From JADCGM01 sp943368345 (GTDB lineage Bacteria; Pseudomonadota; Alphaproteobacteria; Sphingomonadales; Sphingomonadaceae), in assembly GCA_943368345.1 (NCBI GenBank), contig CALRKY020000037.1:1-24941 (forward strand): a stretch of DNA of 24,941 nucleotides. The letters run 5' to 3'. Both the position numbers and the translations under genes were made by a program. Below are positions 1-6,677 of this stretch, piece by piece; the first letter of the stretch is position 1, and every line of letters begins with the position of its first letter. The notes beneath the pieces are model-generated. The model was not told where the DNA came from, searched no databases, and saw only the letters and a program-made list of their open reading frames with translations.

Positions 1-37
1 CGGCGACCACCCCGCAGCGTTCAGGTCCCGGTGTCAT
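1..37 (-). CDS. era: GTPase Era, N-terminal fragment (cut by window edge)
   Basis: Only the first 12 codons are present. On the minus strand an ATG at 37..35 overlaps the rnc stop codon in an ATGA junction. The fragment reads MTPGPERCGVVA, which resembles the start of Era just before its GTP-binding P-loop (usually R-C-G-x-V-A-[VI]-[IV]-G). Era is an essential GTPase that binds 16S rRNA during 30S subunit maturation. The rnc-era order with overlapping reading frames is widespread in bacteria and is the main support. The P-loop itself lies outside the window, so the call rests on twelve residues and gene order. Confidence 0.72.
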   Translation of the reverse strand, partial: MTPGPERCGVVA

Positions 38-708
38 GATGCGATCCGTTGCAGAAGAAATTGGGCAGCCAAGCGTTCGGCCTCCTGTTTTGAGCTGCCC
101 TCCGCCTCGGCGGGTTCGACTCCCTGGACACTGACCCGGACCTTGAAACGGGATTGGTGGTGCGGTCCGGATCGTTCGACGACTTCATAGCGCGGAACCC
201 CGACCCGGTGTTCGGCGGCCCATTCCTGCAGCGCCGATTTCGGGTGCTTGGGGGCGGTCGCCCGGGCTTCGACTTCAGGTGCCCAGTTCTTGCGGACAAA
301 CCCATCGGCTGCGCCCCAGCCGCCATCCAGCCACAGCGCGGCGATCAGCGCTTCGCAGATATCGCCCAGCACATGGCTGCTTTGCTTCACCCCGCCGGCC
401 CGCGCCGGAGCATCGACCCGGACATGCTCCCCAACACCGATCCGGCGCGCGATGACCGCACAGGTTTCCCCGCTGACCAACTCCGTCACCCGTCGGGTCA
501 GCTTGCCTTCGTCGTCGGCGAAGTCCTGATAGAGCCAGCTGGCAATCACGAGGCCGAGCACCCGGTCGCCAAGGAATTCCAGACGCTGATAATTGGCGCT
601 GCCAAAACTTGGGTGGGTGAGGGCGCGTTCCAGCAGGGCGGCATCGCTGAACCTATGACCCAGCGCCGTTTCCGCCCAATCGGCGACGGTTGGAGCGGAC
701 TTTGTCAC
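34..708 (-). CDS. rnc: Ribonuclease III
   Basis: Endoribonuclease that cuts double-stranded RNA, acting in rRNA processing and mRNA turnover in the cytoplasm. The 224-residue product matches the usual length. The catalytic domain carries the signature RLEFLGDRVLGLV at about residues 42-54 (Glu44, Asp48) and a second acidic pair in LGDICEALIAALWLDGG (Asp116, Glu119). A C-terminal double-stranded-RNA-binding domain runs from about residue 157 to 222 (PKSALQEWA early, GSSKQEAERLAAQ late). I chose the GTG at 708 because it forms a 4-base GTGA overlap with the lepB stop. The next upstream in-frame start, a GTG at 747, would add 13 residues of Arg/Pro-rich sequence lying inside lepB. No strong Shine-Dalgarno is seen, so translation is probably coupled to lepB. 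Confidence 0.96.
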   Translation of the reverse strand: MTKSAPTVADWAETALGHRFSDAALLERALTHPSFGSANYQRLEFLGDRVLGLVIASWLYQDFADDEGKLTRRVTELVSGETCAVIARRIGVGEHVRVDAPARAGGVKQSSHVLGDICEALIAALWLDGGWGAADGFVRKNWAPEVEARATAPKHPKSALQEWAAEHRVGVPRYEVVERSGPHHQSRFKVRVSVQGVEPAEAEGSSKQEAERLAAQFLLQRIAS

Positions 709-1469
709 AGGACGAGGCCGATTCGGTCGCCGCGCATCGCCGTCCACCAGCTGCGCGGATCAATCAGCTTGGCGCCGCCGTCGGTTGAAAAGAAGCTGAT
801 GCTGGCCCGCCCGACCAGATTATCAACAGGCACGAACCCCAGCCCGCCTTCCGAAAGCGGGAACCGGCTGTCGGCGGAATCGTCGCGGTTGTCCCCCATC
901 ATGAACAGGTGGCCGGCAGGGACAATGAAAACGCCGCGATTGTCCCCCCGGCTGCTGCGCAGCGTATCGAGCACCAGATAGCTTCGTCCATTGGGCAAGG
1001 TTTCGCGTGTCCGGGGAAACCGCCGTCCGTCCGGCAGGATCAGATCATCGGCAGGTCCGATCTGGACCGGCTGGTCATTGATCAGCAGGCGACCCTCCCG
1101 TAGTTCGATCCGGTCGCCCGACAGGCCGATCACCCGTTTGATATAGTCGGTCCGGTTGTCACGCGGGGTCTTGAACACCGCGATGTCTCCGCGTTCGGGA
1201 GTTACCGGCAGCAAGCGTCCGTCGAACAGGTCGGGGCTGCCCGGAATGGCGTGGCGGCTGAATCCGTACCGCCATTTGGCGACGAACAGATAGTCGCCAA
1301 CCTGAAGGTTAGGCAGCATCGATTCGGTCGGAATGCTGAACGGTTCATAGGCAAAAATTCGCAAGGCCATCGCGAGGACCATGGCGCCACCGACGATACG
1401 CAGACTGTCCATCCATCCGGGCGGACGCACGGGATGGAGGGCAGGGACAGCGGCGGCGGGGACTGACAT
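705..1469 (-). CDS. lepB: Signal peptidase I
   Basis: Membrane serine protease that removes signal peptides from exported proteins on the outer face of the inner membrane. The product is 254 residues from the ATG at 1469. An N-terminal membrane segment lies at about 23-40. The catalytic serine is Ser50 in FSIPTESMLPNL and the general-base lysine is Lys111 in DYIKRVIGLSGD. The conserved box GDNRDDSADSR lies at 192-202. The frame is open further upstream to about 1598, but that stretch is Pro/Ala/Arg-rich, overlaps pgi on the other strand and precedes the expected membrane segment, so I reject it. lepB leads the overlapping lepB-rnc-era unit. It diverges from pgi with a 59-base gap in which I see no convincing promoter. 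Confidence 0.96.
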   Translation of the reverse strand: MSVPAAAVPALHPVRPPGWMDSLRIVGGAMVLAMALRIFAYEPFSIPTESMLPNLQVGDYLFVAKWRYGFSRHAIPGSPDLFDGRLLPVTPERGDIAVFKTPRDNRTDYIKRVIGLSGDRIELREGRLLINDQPVQIGPADDLILPDGRRFPRTRETLPNGRSYLVLDTLRSSRGDNRGVFIVPAGHLFMMGDNRDDSADSRFPLSEGGLGFVPVDNLVGRASISFFSTDGGAKLIDPRSWWTAMRGDRIGLVL

Positions 1470-1528
1470 GCGCGGCAGTGGCCATGCAGGGGCTGGACTG
1501 TCAAGGCGGTGGCGGGCAGGAACAGCAG

Positions 1529-3067
1529 ATGACCACAGAAGATACCGGCAGCGCATGGGAACAGGTGGCACGGGCGGTGATGCCCGATCAGCCCACATTG
1601 CTGGAGAGCTTTGCCCGTGAGCCTGACCGGCTTCAGCGCCTGTCGCTGGGCGTCGGCCCGGTTCATTTCGATTTCTCGAAAATGCCTGTTGGATTGGACG
1701 CGCTGCCCGTTCTGCGACGCGCCGCCGAGGCCGCGAAACTGCCGCTCTGGCGCGACCGTCTGTTCGCTGCAGCGGTCGTCAACCCAAGCGAGGGGCGGGC
1801 CGCCACCCATATTGCCGAACGTGGCAGCGGGGCAGCGGCTGCGGCGGCATCGCCGGGCCGCGCCAAGATGCTGGGCCTGGCCGACACCATTCGGCGAGAC
1901 CCGGCCATCCGGCAGGTGTTGCACGTCGGGATCGGCGGCTCGGCGCTTGGTCCGGCCTTGCTGGTTGACGCCCTTGGTCGCGGCGATGGACCCGACATTG
2001 CGGTGGTCGCCAACATCGACGGTGTCGCCCTGGAAACCGTGATGCGCCGTTTCGATCCGGCAGCGACCCTGCTCGTCATTGTTTCCAAGACCTTCACGAC
2101 GACAGAGACCATGACCAACGCCGCCAGCGCGCTGGACTGGATGCGGGCGGGCGGTGTCGCCGACCCCTTGGCGCGTTGTGTCGCGGTCACCGCCGCCCCG
2201 GACCGGGCGCGGAGCTATGGTATCGCCGGGTCGCACATCCTGCCGTTCGCGGAAACCGTCGGCGGGCGCTATTCGCTATGGTCGAGCGTCGGGCTCCCCG
2301 CCGCACTGGCGTACGGCCCGGCAGCGTTCGAGCAGTTGCTGGCCGGCGCCGCCGTGATGGACCGGCATTTTGCCGAGGCCGAGTTCCTCTCCAACGCCCC
2401 GGTACTCGCAGCCCTCCTTGATGTCGTCTGTCATTCGCTGCACCGCTGGGACTGTCGGGCGGTCTTTGCCTATGACGAACGCCTCCGCCTGCTTCCGGCC
2501 TATCTGCAGCAGCTGGAGATGGAATCGAATGGCAAGTCGGTCACCCGTGATGGCGGCCCGGTGCCTCTGCCAACCGCGCCGGTCACCTGGGGCGGCACCG
2601 GCACCGACGCCCAGCATGCGGTGTTTCAGTTGCTGCACCAGGGCACCCGGATCATGCCGGTTGAATTCATCGCGTCGGTGGAACCGGGGCATAAGCTGGG
2701 TGGAACTCACCACCGGCAACTGCTCGCCAACTGCTTTGCCCAGGGCGCCGCCCTGATGCGCGGTCGAACGTTCGACGAGGCTTTGGCACTGACCGGTGGT
2801 GACCGGGCGCTGGCAGCAGCCAAAACCTTCCCGGGCAATCGTCCGTCAACGACGATCCTGCTGGACCGTCTCGACCCGCATGTGCTCGGTGCGCTGCTCG
2901 CCTTCTACGAACACCGGACTTTCGCCGCCGCCGTCCTGCTCGGCATCAACCCCTTTGATCAATGGGGGGTCGAGCTCGGCAAGGACATGGCAAAGGCCGT
3001 TGAAGCAGGCGGGCAGGGCGATCTTGATGCATCGACGCGCGATCTGATGCACCGCGCCGGAATCTGA
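1529..3067 (+). CDS. pgi: Glucose-6-phosphate isomerase
   Basis: Interconverts glucose 6-phosphate and fructose 6-phosphate in the cytoplasm; in organisms relying on the Entner-Doudoroff route it mainly serves gluconeogenesis and hexose recycling. The product is 512 residues. The SIS-fold phosphate-binding segment is VGIGGSALGP (about 133-142). Family signature 1 is PFAETVGGRYSLWSSVGLP (239-257). The catalytic glutamate region is MESNGK (Glu332), a conserved histidine is in GTDAQH (His363), and signature 2 is GINPFDQWGVELGK (472-485, ending in the catalytic lysine). The ATG at 1529 has AGGA 7 bases upstream (1518-1521), so I prefer it to an earlier in-frame ATG at 1478, which would add 17 Gly/Gln-rich residues. 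A membrane/AhpD-like gene follows after 12 bases and is probably co-transcribed. Confidence 0.96.
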   Translation: MTTEDTGSAWEQVARAVMPDQPTLLESFAREPDRLQRLSLGVGPVHFDFSKMPVGLDALPVLRRAAEAAKLPLWRDRLFAAAVVNPSEGRAATHIAERGSGAAAAAASPGRAKMLGLADTIRRDPAIRQVLHVGIGGSALGPALLVDALGRGDGPDIAVVANIDGVALETVMRRFDPAATLLVIVSKTFTTTETMTNAASALDWMRAGGVADPLARCVAVTAAPDRARSYGIAGSHILPFAETVGGRYSLWSSVGLPAALAYGPAAFEQLLAGAAVMDRHFAEAEFLSNAPVLAALLDVVCHSLHRWDCRAVFAYDERLRLLPAYLQQLEMESNGKSVTRDGGPVPLPTAPVTWGGTGTDAQHAVFQLLHQGTRIMPVEFIASVEPGHKLGGTHHRQLLANCFAQGAALMRGRTFDEALALTGGDRALAAAKTFPGNRPSTTILLDRLDPHVLGALLAFYEHRTFAAAVLLGINPFDQWGVELGKDMAKAVEAGGQGDLDASTRDLMHRAGI

Positions 3068-3079
3068 CGGGAGGACCAT

Positions 3080-4003
3080 ATGGGCAAGCCGGACAGGCTG
3101 GATCGAGCCGCCCAAGGGCTGATTGCACTCGCGGCATTGTTTTCGTTGGCCAACGGATTGTTCATGCTGGTGCGCCCGATGGACTGGTATCTGCTGGTGC
3201 CGACCGTGCGATTTACCGGCCCGCCGAACTCACATTTTATCCGCGATATCGGACTTGCCTATCTGACCTGCGCGGTCGTTCTCGGCTATGCGGCGCGCTA
3301 TCCGGCTGGTCGCTGGCTGGCGGCGCTTGCCGGTGGTTTGTGGCTCGGCGTCCACGGCGGCCTCCACATTTATGAGGTCGCGGTCGGCATTTGTTCAACC
3401 GGCCGCTTCTGGGCCGATGCCCCGGGTGTGCTCGGCCCACCGCTGCTGGTCTGGACTGCCGTCGCTATCCTGATGGCCCGCCAGCGGATCAGCCCTGCGG
3501 GTCTTCCAAAGCGGATTTTGCTCAGCGCCATTGACCGGATGTCACCGGACGAGTCGGCCTATTTCCATGAAATCGCAGCGGCACCCGGGCACGCATTTGA
3601 AAAGCTTCAGCAGTTCATGGTGATCACCAATCACCGCCATGCCGCACCGGCGGATCTGTTCCACTTTGCCCGGATTGGGGCAACGCTGGTTGAGGACTGC
3701 GGGCCGTGCGCTTTGACAGCCGCGCGTGGCGCGCTGGCTGACGGTTTGCCACCAGAACTGGTCAACGCTGCCCTGGCTGGCTCACCACCAACGGCTGACC
3801 TCAGGATTGCCTTTGATTTCGGACAGGCCATCGCCAACCACGATGCCAGCGCGATTACACTTGGCGAACAGTTGGAGGCCGCGCACGGTCGCGACGCGCG
3901 GCTGGAACTCGCGGTGACGGCCGCCACTGTTCGCGCCTATCCAGCCATGAAACGCGGGCTGGGTCTCGGCCAGTCCTGCTCGTTGACCCGGCTGCAGGTC
4001 TGA
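3080..4003 (+). CDS. Membrane protein fused to an AhpD-like (carboxymuconolactone decarboxylase-type) domain
   Basis: The 307-residue protein has two parts. Residues about 12-133 contain four likely membrane segments (about 12-33, 55-72, 78-98, 116-133). Residues about 145-307 are soluble and resemble the all-helical AhpD/carboxymuconolactone-decarboxylase fold. That part has a Cys-x-x-Cys pair in VEDCGPC (Cys207, Cys210) followed by a helix, and a tail segment LELAVTAATVRAYPAMKRGLG. AhpD enzymes use such a pair with a following histidine for disulphide or peroxide chemistry; here the position four after the second Cys is Ala, so classical AhpD activity is uncertain. The ATG at 3080 has a strong Shine-Dalgarno GGGAGG at 3069-3074. 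It lies 12 bases behind pgi and converges on the hydrolase at 4010. The fold assignment is inference from the motif; the function is unknown. Confidence 0.8.
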   Translation: MGKPDRLDRAAQGLIALAALFSLANGLFMLVRPMDWYLLVPTVRFTGPPNSHFIRDIGLAYLTCAVVLGYAARYPAGRWLAALAGGLWLGVHGGLHIYEVAVGICSTGRFWADAPGVLGPPLLVWTAVAILMARQRISPAGLPKRILLSAIDRMSPDESAYFHEIAAAPGHAFEKLQQFMVITNHRHAAPADLFHFARIGATLVEDCGPCALTAARGALADGLPPELVNAALAGSPPTADLRIAFDFGQAIANHDASAITLGEQLEAAHGRDARLELAVTAATVRAYPAMKRGLGLGQSCSLTRLQV

Positions 4004-4009
4004 CCCGCC

Positions 4010-5218
4010 TCAATCGTCGAGCGCGGAATAGACCAGGGTGCGCAATTCCCGCCGGACCGGATAGGTGCTCGACGGGATCAACTGGGTCATGAAGATCGCG
4101 ATCAGCTCCTCGCGTGGGTCGATCCAGAAAAAGGTGCTGGCGGCCCCGCCCCAGAAATAGTCGCCCGCCGACCCCGGCATCAGCGACGCCGTCGGGTCTA
4201 TGGTCATGCCAAACCCCAGTCCAAAGCCGACGCCGGCATAATTGGCCTCCGAAAACAGCGAGATCGACAGGGCAGGCAAATCAACGCCGCCCGGCAGATG
4301 GTTGGCGGTCATCAGGTCAATCGTCTTGCGGCTGAGGTAGCGCCGCCCGCCTGCGGTGCCGCCGTTCAGCAGCATCTGGCAGAATCTCAGATAGTCTGCA
4401 GCGGTTCCGACAAGCCCGCCGCCACCGGACACAAAGCTCGGTGGGGCAAGGTAGGAACTCTTCTCCGGGTCATCGATCAATTCGATGCCGCCGGTCCGGG
4501 TCGGCTGGTAGCAGGCCGCAAGGCGCGATGCGTCGGTGCTGGGCACATGAAAGCCGGTGTCGGTCATGCCCAGTGGCTCAAACAATTCCGTCCGCAGATA
4601 GTCCTCAAACGGTCGGCCGCTGATCTTTTCAACCAGATAGCCGAGCACATCCGTCGCAACCGAATAATTCCATTTGGACCCGGGGGAGAATTCCAGCGGC
4701 AGTTTGCCGAGCGCGGCGATCATCCCACCAAGGTCACCCGCCTTTTCGATCTCACCAATCTTAGCGGCCCGGTAGGCGGCATCGACATTGGTGCGCATCT
4801 GGAAGCCGTAGGTCAGGCCCGACGTGTGGCGCAGCAGGTCGACGATCAGCATCGGGCGCGCCACCGGCTTGGTCTGGAACCCGGTCCGGTGGGTTCCGGC
4901 GCCAAACACCGCCAGATCACGCCATTCGGGGATATAGCGGTGCACCGGGTCATCCAGCGCCACCAGCCCCTGTTCGACCAGTTGCATGAACGCCACCGAG
5001 GTGACCGGCTTGGTCATCGAATAAATCCGGAAAATCGTGTCTTCGCGAAGCGGTGCCGCGCGTTCGACATCGGCAAATCCGCGCAGGCCGACATGCGCCA
5101 CTTCCCCCTTGCGGGCGATCATCGTCATCGTACCCGGCAAGCGCCCGGGCTGGACATATTTCCGGTCGAGGAAGGCATCGATGCGCTGAAGGCGGTCGGA
5201 CGAAAAACCCTGGGGCAT
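4010..5218 (-). CDS. Serine hydrolase of the beta-lactamase / EstB esterase family
   Basis: The 402-residue product belongs to the penicillin-binding-protein-like serine hydrolases that include class C beta-lactamases and EstB-type carboxylesterases. The nucleophile motif Ser-x-x-Lys is SMTK (Ser67, Lys70) in the context TIFRIYSMTKPVTS. The second motif is WNYSVATDVLGYLVE (Tyr185). A Trp-Gly-Gly at 356-358 in YFWGGAASTFFWIDP takes the place of the KTG box, as in EstB-like esterases. The start at 5218 has GGAGAG (5225-5230 on the plus strand, read in reverse) at ideal spacing. No signal peptide is obvious, so a cytoplasmic esterase is more likely than an antibiotic-resistance enzyme. The substrate cannot be told. 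It faces the T-depleted tract upstream and ends 6 bases from the convergent gene. Confidence 0.9.
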   Translation of the reverse strand: MPQGFSSDRLQRIDAFLDRKYVQPGRLPGTMTMIARKGEVAHVGLRGFADVERAAPLREDTIFRIYSMTKPVTSVAFMQLVEQGLVALDDPVHRYIPEWRDLAVFGAGTHRTGFQTKPVARPMLIVDLLRHTSGLTYGFQMRTNVDAAYRAAKIGEIEKAGDLGGMIAALGKLPLEFSPGSKWNYSVATDVLGYLVEKISGRPFEDYLRTELFEPLGMTDTGFHVPSTDASRLAACYQPTRTGGIELIDDPEKSSYLAPPSFVSGGGGLVGTAADYLRFCQMLLNGGTAGGRRYLSRKTIDLMTANHLPGGVDLPALSISLFSEANYAGVGFGLGFGMTIDPTASLMPGSAGDYFWGGAASTFFWIDPREELIAIFMTQLIPSSTYPVRRELRTLVYSALDD

Positions 5219-5390
5219 TGCAACTCTCCGGTTGGTCGGTGGCACGGTGGCTATCGGGCAGGGGCGGGGTGTCGGCAACGGCGGGAACAGATAGGGCGAA
5301 CTTGTCCCCGTTATCCTCGTTATCCACAGGCCTGCGACGTTATTTTACACTTTGACGACTCGGGGGAGCGTGAGAAGTTCTGGGTGTGGA
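5219..5390. other. Intergenic leader region upstream of the hydrolase, with a DnaA-box-like site
   Basis: No credible protein gene is visible here. The segment holds the 5' leader of the minus-strand hydrolase and, at 5310-5330, two GTTATCC units spaced 9 bases apart, the second being a full TTATCCACA. Just beyond lies a short AT-rich patch (5340-5352) and then the T-depleted tract. I see no clear sigma-70 promoter on either strand. TTGACG at 5352-5357 is present, but the hexamer 17 bases downstream is AAGTTC, a poor -10. Confidence 0.5.
5320..5328 (+). promoter_or_regulatory. DnaA-box-like site (TTATCCACA)
   Basis: A perfect match to the bacterial DnaA box consensus, preceded 9 bases upstream by a partial copy (TTATCCTCG at 5311-5319). 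DnaA binds such sites at origins and also as a transcription factor. One 9-base match has a real chance of occurring randomly in a window this size, and no cluster of boxes or origin-type gene context (dnaA, hemE, gidA) is present. I therefore list it only as a candidate binding site. Confidence 0.35.
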
Positions 5391-5722
5391 CGGGACACGG
5401 CCCGCCGGTAACGGCGGTCACGGAAACGACCACAGCGCCGACGCGAAACGCGCCCGAAACGCCCGGACCCGCAAGGGAAAGGACACTGCGGGAAACGACA
5501 CGACGGGGCAGCCGAAGCGAAGGACCCACCGGGCAGCACCTGTGCAAGCAGGCGCAGACCAGCAGGGCCGGAAACAACGGCACGGCCCGCGACACGCCAA
5601 CCCCTCGGGGACAGCGCGGCGCGCGATGCCGGACCGGGCGAAGGGCTGGGAAGCCGCAAGGCGGACCGCCGGACGACCGACCCGACGAAGTGGGGACTGG
5701 CAGCGATGCCGGTCCCCATTTT
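5391..5722 (+). ncRNA. Candidate structured non-coding RNA: T-depleted tract ending in an intrinsic terminator
   Basis: By eye, 5391-5690 contains about 8 T against about 75 A on the plus strand, with G and C both high. Nothing else in the window shows such one-sided depletion. Several short hairpins with GNRA-type loops are visible: CCGCCG-GTAA-CGGCGG at 5402-5417, CCC-GCAA-GGG at 5468-5477 and GCC-GCAA-GGC at 5653-5662. GCCG-GAAACAA-CGGC (near 5568) is another possible hairpin. A strong intrinsic terminator closes the tract. All three plus frames are open simply because stops need T, so open frames here are not evidence for protein. The conserved core of RNase P RNA and the T-loop of tmRNA are not seen. 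The 5' end and promoter are unknown. An alternative is a basic, Arg/Gly-rich low-complexity peptide gene. Confidence 0.45.
5691..5722 (+). terminator. Intrinsic (Rho-independent) terminator
   Basis: An 11-base-pair stem (5691-5701 with 5708-5718, including one T-G wobble) and a 6-base AGCGAT loop are followed directly by TTTT at 5719-5722. The T run is on the plus strand only, so it ends a plus-strand transcript. Since the hydrolase upstream is on the minus strand, that transcript must start within the preceding few hundred bases. Confidence 0.75.
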
Positions 5723-5805
5723 CATTGTGGCAGGACCCTGCGGCCCTTGACGCTGGCCTGTCGCGCACGCAATTGGGCCGGGAACAACGATTTCGGGAAC
5801 GTGCA

Positions 5806-6084
5806 ATGACGGCTCGCATCATCCAGCGCGGCAAAAGCGCGATGCAATCCGGGCGGGCGGGCGCCGGTGACTGGCTGCTCGAATTCGCACCGAGCGACCG
5901 CAAGGGCCATGATCCGCTGACCGGCTGGATCAGCTCCGACGATACCAGCGCCCAGGTCCGGCTGACCTTCCCGACGCTTGATGCAGCCCGGGCCTATGCC
6001 GCCCGCGCCGGTCTCACCCCCGACATCCGCACCGACAATACCCGCAGCCTGAAACTTCAGGCCTACGCCGACAATTTCAGATAA
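5806..6084 (+). CDS. NDUFS4-like accessory subunit of NADH dehydrogenase (complex I)
   Basis: The 92-residue product resembles the conserved region of the mitochondrial 18-kDa complex I subunit NDUFS4 (family 'ETC complex I subunit conserved region'), which alphaproteobacteria share with mitochondria. Visible family features are RIIQRGKSAMQSG at the start (residues 4-16), GDWLLEFAP (21-29), DPLTGWISSDDTSAQVRL (36-53) and AARAYAARAG (60-69). In complex I this subunit packs against the peripheral arm near the NADH module and helps stability. The frame is open upstream to 5386, but the ATG at 5806 is where homology should begin; GGGAA lies at 5795-5799 and the stretch above is T-depleted non-coding sequence. 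It lies 6 kb from the nuo operon, as expected for this subunit. tRNA-Arg follows 18 bases downstream. Confidence 0.9.
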   Translation: MTARIIQRGKSAMQSGRAGAGDWLLEFAPSDRKGHDPLTGWISSDDTSAQVRLTFPTLDAARAYAARAGLTPDIRTDNTRSLKLQAYADNFR

Positions 6085-6102
6085 AGCCGCCAGCACCCCC
6101 GC

Positions 6103-6179
6103 GCGCCCGTAGCTCAGCTGGATAGAGCACGTGCCTTCTAAGCATGAGGTCGCTGGTTCGAACCCAGCCGGGCGCGCCA
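6103..6179 (+). tRNA. tRNA-Arg (anticodon TCT)
   Basis: A complete cloverleaf can be drawn. The acceptor arm is GCGCCCG (6103-6109) paired with CGGGCGC (6169-6175), followed by discriminator G and an encoded CCA at 6177-6179. The D arm is in AGCTCAGCTGGATAGAGC. The anticodon stem CGTGC/GCATG encloses loop CTTCTAA, giving anticodon TCT at 6137-6139. The T arm is GCTGG-TTCGAAC-CCAGC. It reads AGA and AGG, which should be rare codons in this GC-rich genome. It sits between the NDUFS4 homologue and the cyclophilin. Confidence 0.97.
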
Positions 6180-6218
6180 GATTTTGAGTAACCCGTTTTG
6201 CAGTTTCAGGAGACAGAC

Positions 6219-6674
6219 ATGACCGACCAACCCACCACCCTGACCTTGACGCTCGATACCGGTGATGTGGTGATCAAGCTTCGGCCTGATCTGGCACCAA
6301 AGCATGTCGAGCGGATCGCGGGCCTTGCCAATGAAGGCTTTTATGACGGCGTGGTGTTCCACCGGGTCATCGCCGGGTTCATGGCGCAGGGCGGCGACCC
6401 GACGGGTACCGGCATGGGCGGCTCCAAAAAGCCTGATGTGGCCGCGGAGTTTTCCGCCGAGCGTCATGCGCGCGGCGTCTGCTCGATGGCGCGCAGCAGC
6501 AACCCCAATTCGGCCAACAGCCAGTTTTTCATCTGCCTCGATGATGCGAGCTTCCTCGACCGCCAATATACCGTCTGGGGTGTCGTGACATCCGGCATGG
6601 AGCATGTCGACGCGCTGCCCAAGGGTGAGCCACCGCGGGCGCCGGGCAAAATCGTCAAAGCGGTGGCCGCCTGA
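6219..6674 (+). CDS. Peptidyl-prolyl cis-trans isomerase, cyclophilin type
   Basis: The 151-residue single-domain cyclophilin speeds up proline isomerisation during protein folding. Active-site features are FHRVIAGFMAQGGD (47-60, catalytic Arg49, Phe54, Gln57), GTGMGGS (63-69) and NSQFFICL (100-107, Gln102 and Phe103). There is no signal peptide, so it is a cytoplasmic PpiB-like enzyme. The ATG at 6219 has AGGAGA at 6208-6213, deciding this start over an upstream in-frame ATG at 6198 that would lack a ribosome site. thiE follows 3 bases after the stop, which suggests co-transcription. Confidence 0.95.
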   Translation: MTDQPTTLTLTLDTGDVVIKLRPDLAPKHVERIAGLANEGFYDGVVFHRVIAGFMAQGGDPTGTGMGGSKKPDVAAEFSAERHARGVCSMARSSNPNSANSQFFICLDDASFLDRQYTVWGVVTSGMEHVDALPKGEPPRAPGKIVKAVAA

Positions 6675-6677
6675 TCT

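Noticed and set aside
154..981. Long plus-strand open frame antisense to rnc and lepB
   Set aside because: Its product has no recognisable domain, while the minus strand encodes two complete, motif-bearing proteins; openness follows from GC-rich codon use.
1499..1504. TTGACA on the minus strand in the lepB-pgi gap as a lepB promoter
   Set aside because: No acceptable -10 at 16-18 bases, and the start site would fall almost on the lepB ATG; a leaderless transcript is conceivable but unsupported.
5310..5390. Chromosomal replication origin
   Set aside because: Only one full DnaA box and one partial copy, no typical origin gene neighbours and no long AT-rich unwinding region.
5391..5722. RNase P RNA or tmRNA as the identity of the T-depleted tract
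   Set aside because: The conserved RNase P block (GAGGAAAGTCC-like) and the tmRNA T-loop with CCA end are not present.
5386..5805. N-terminal extension of the NDUFS4-like gene
   Set aside because: Arg/Gly/Thr low-complexity translation across a terminator hairpin; the family begins at the ATG at 5806, with GGGAA ahead of it.
4298..5809. 503-codon plus-strand frame antisense to the hydrolase and running through the T-depleted tract
   Set aside because: The left part mirrors a real gene with SxxK and Tyr motifs; the right part is open only because stops need T.
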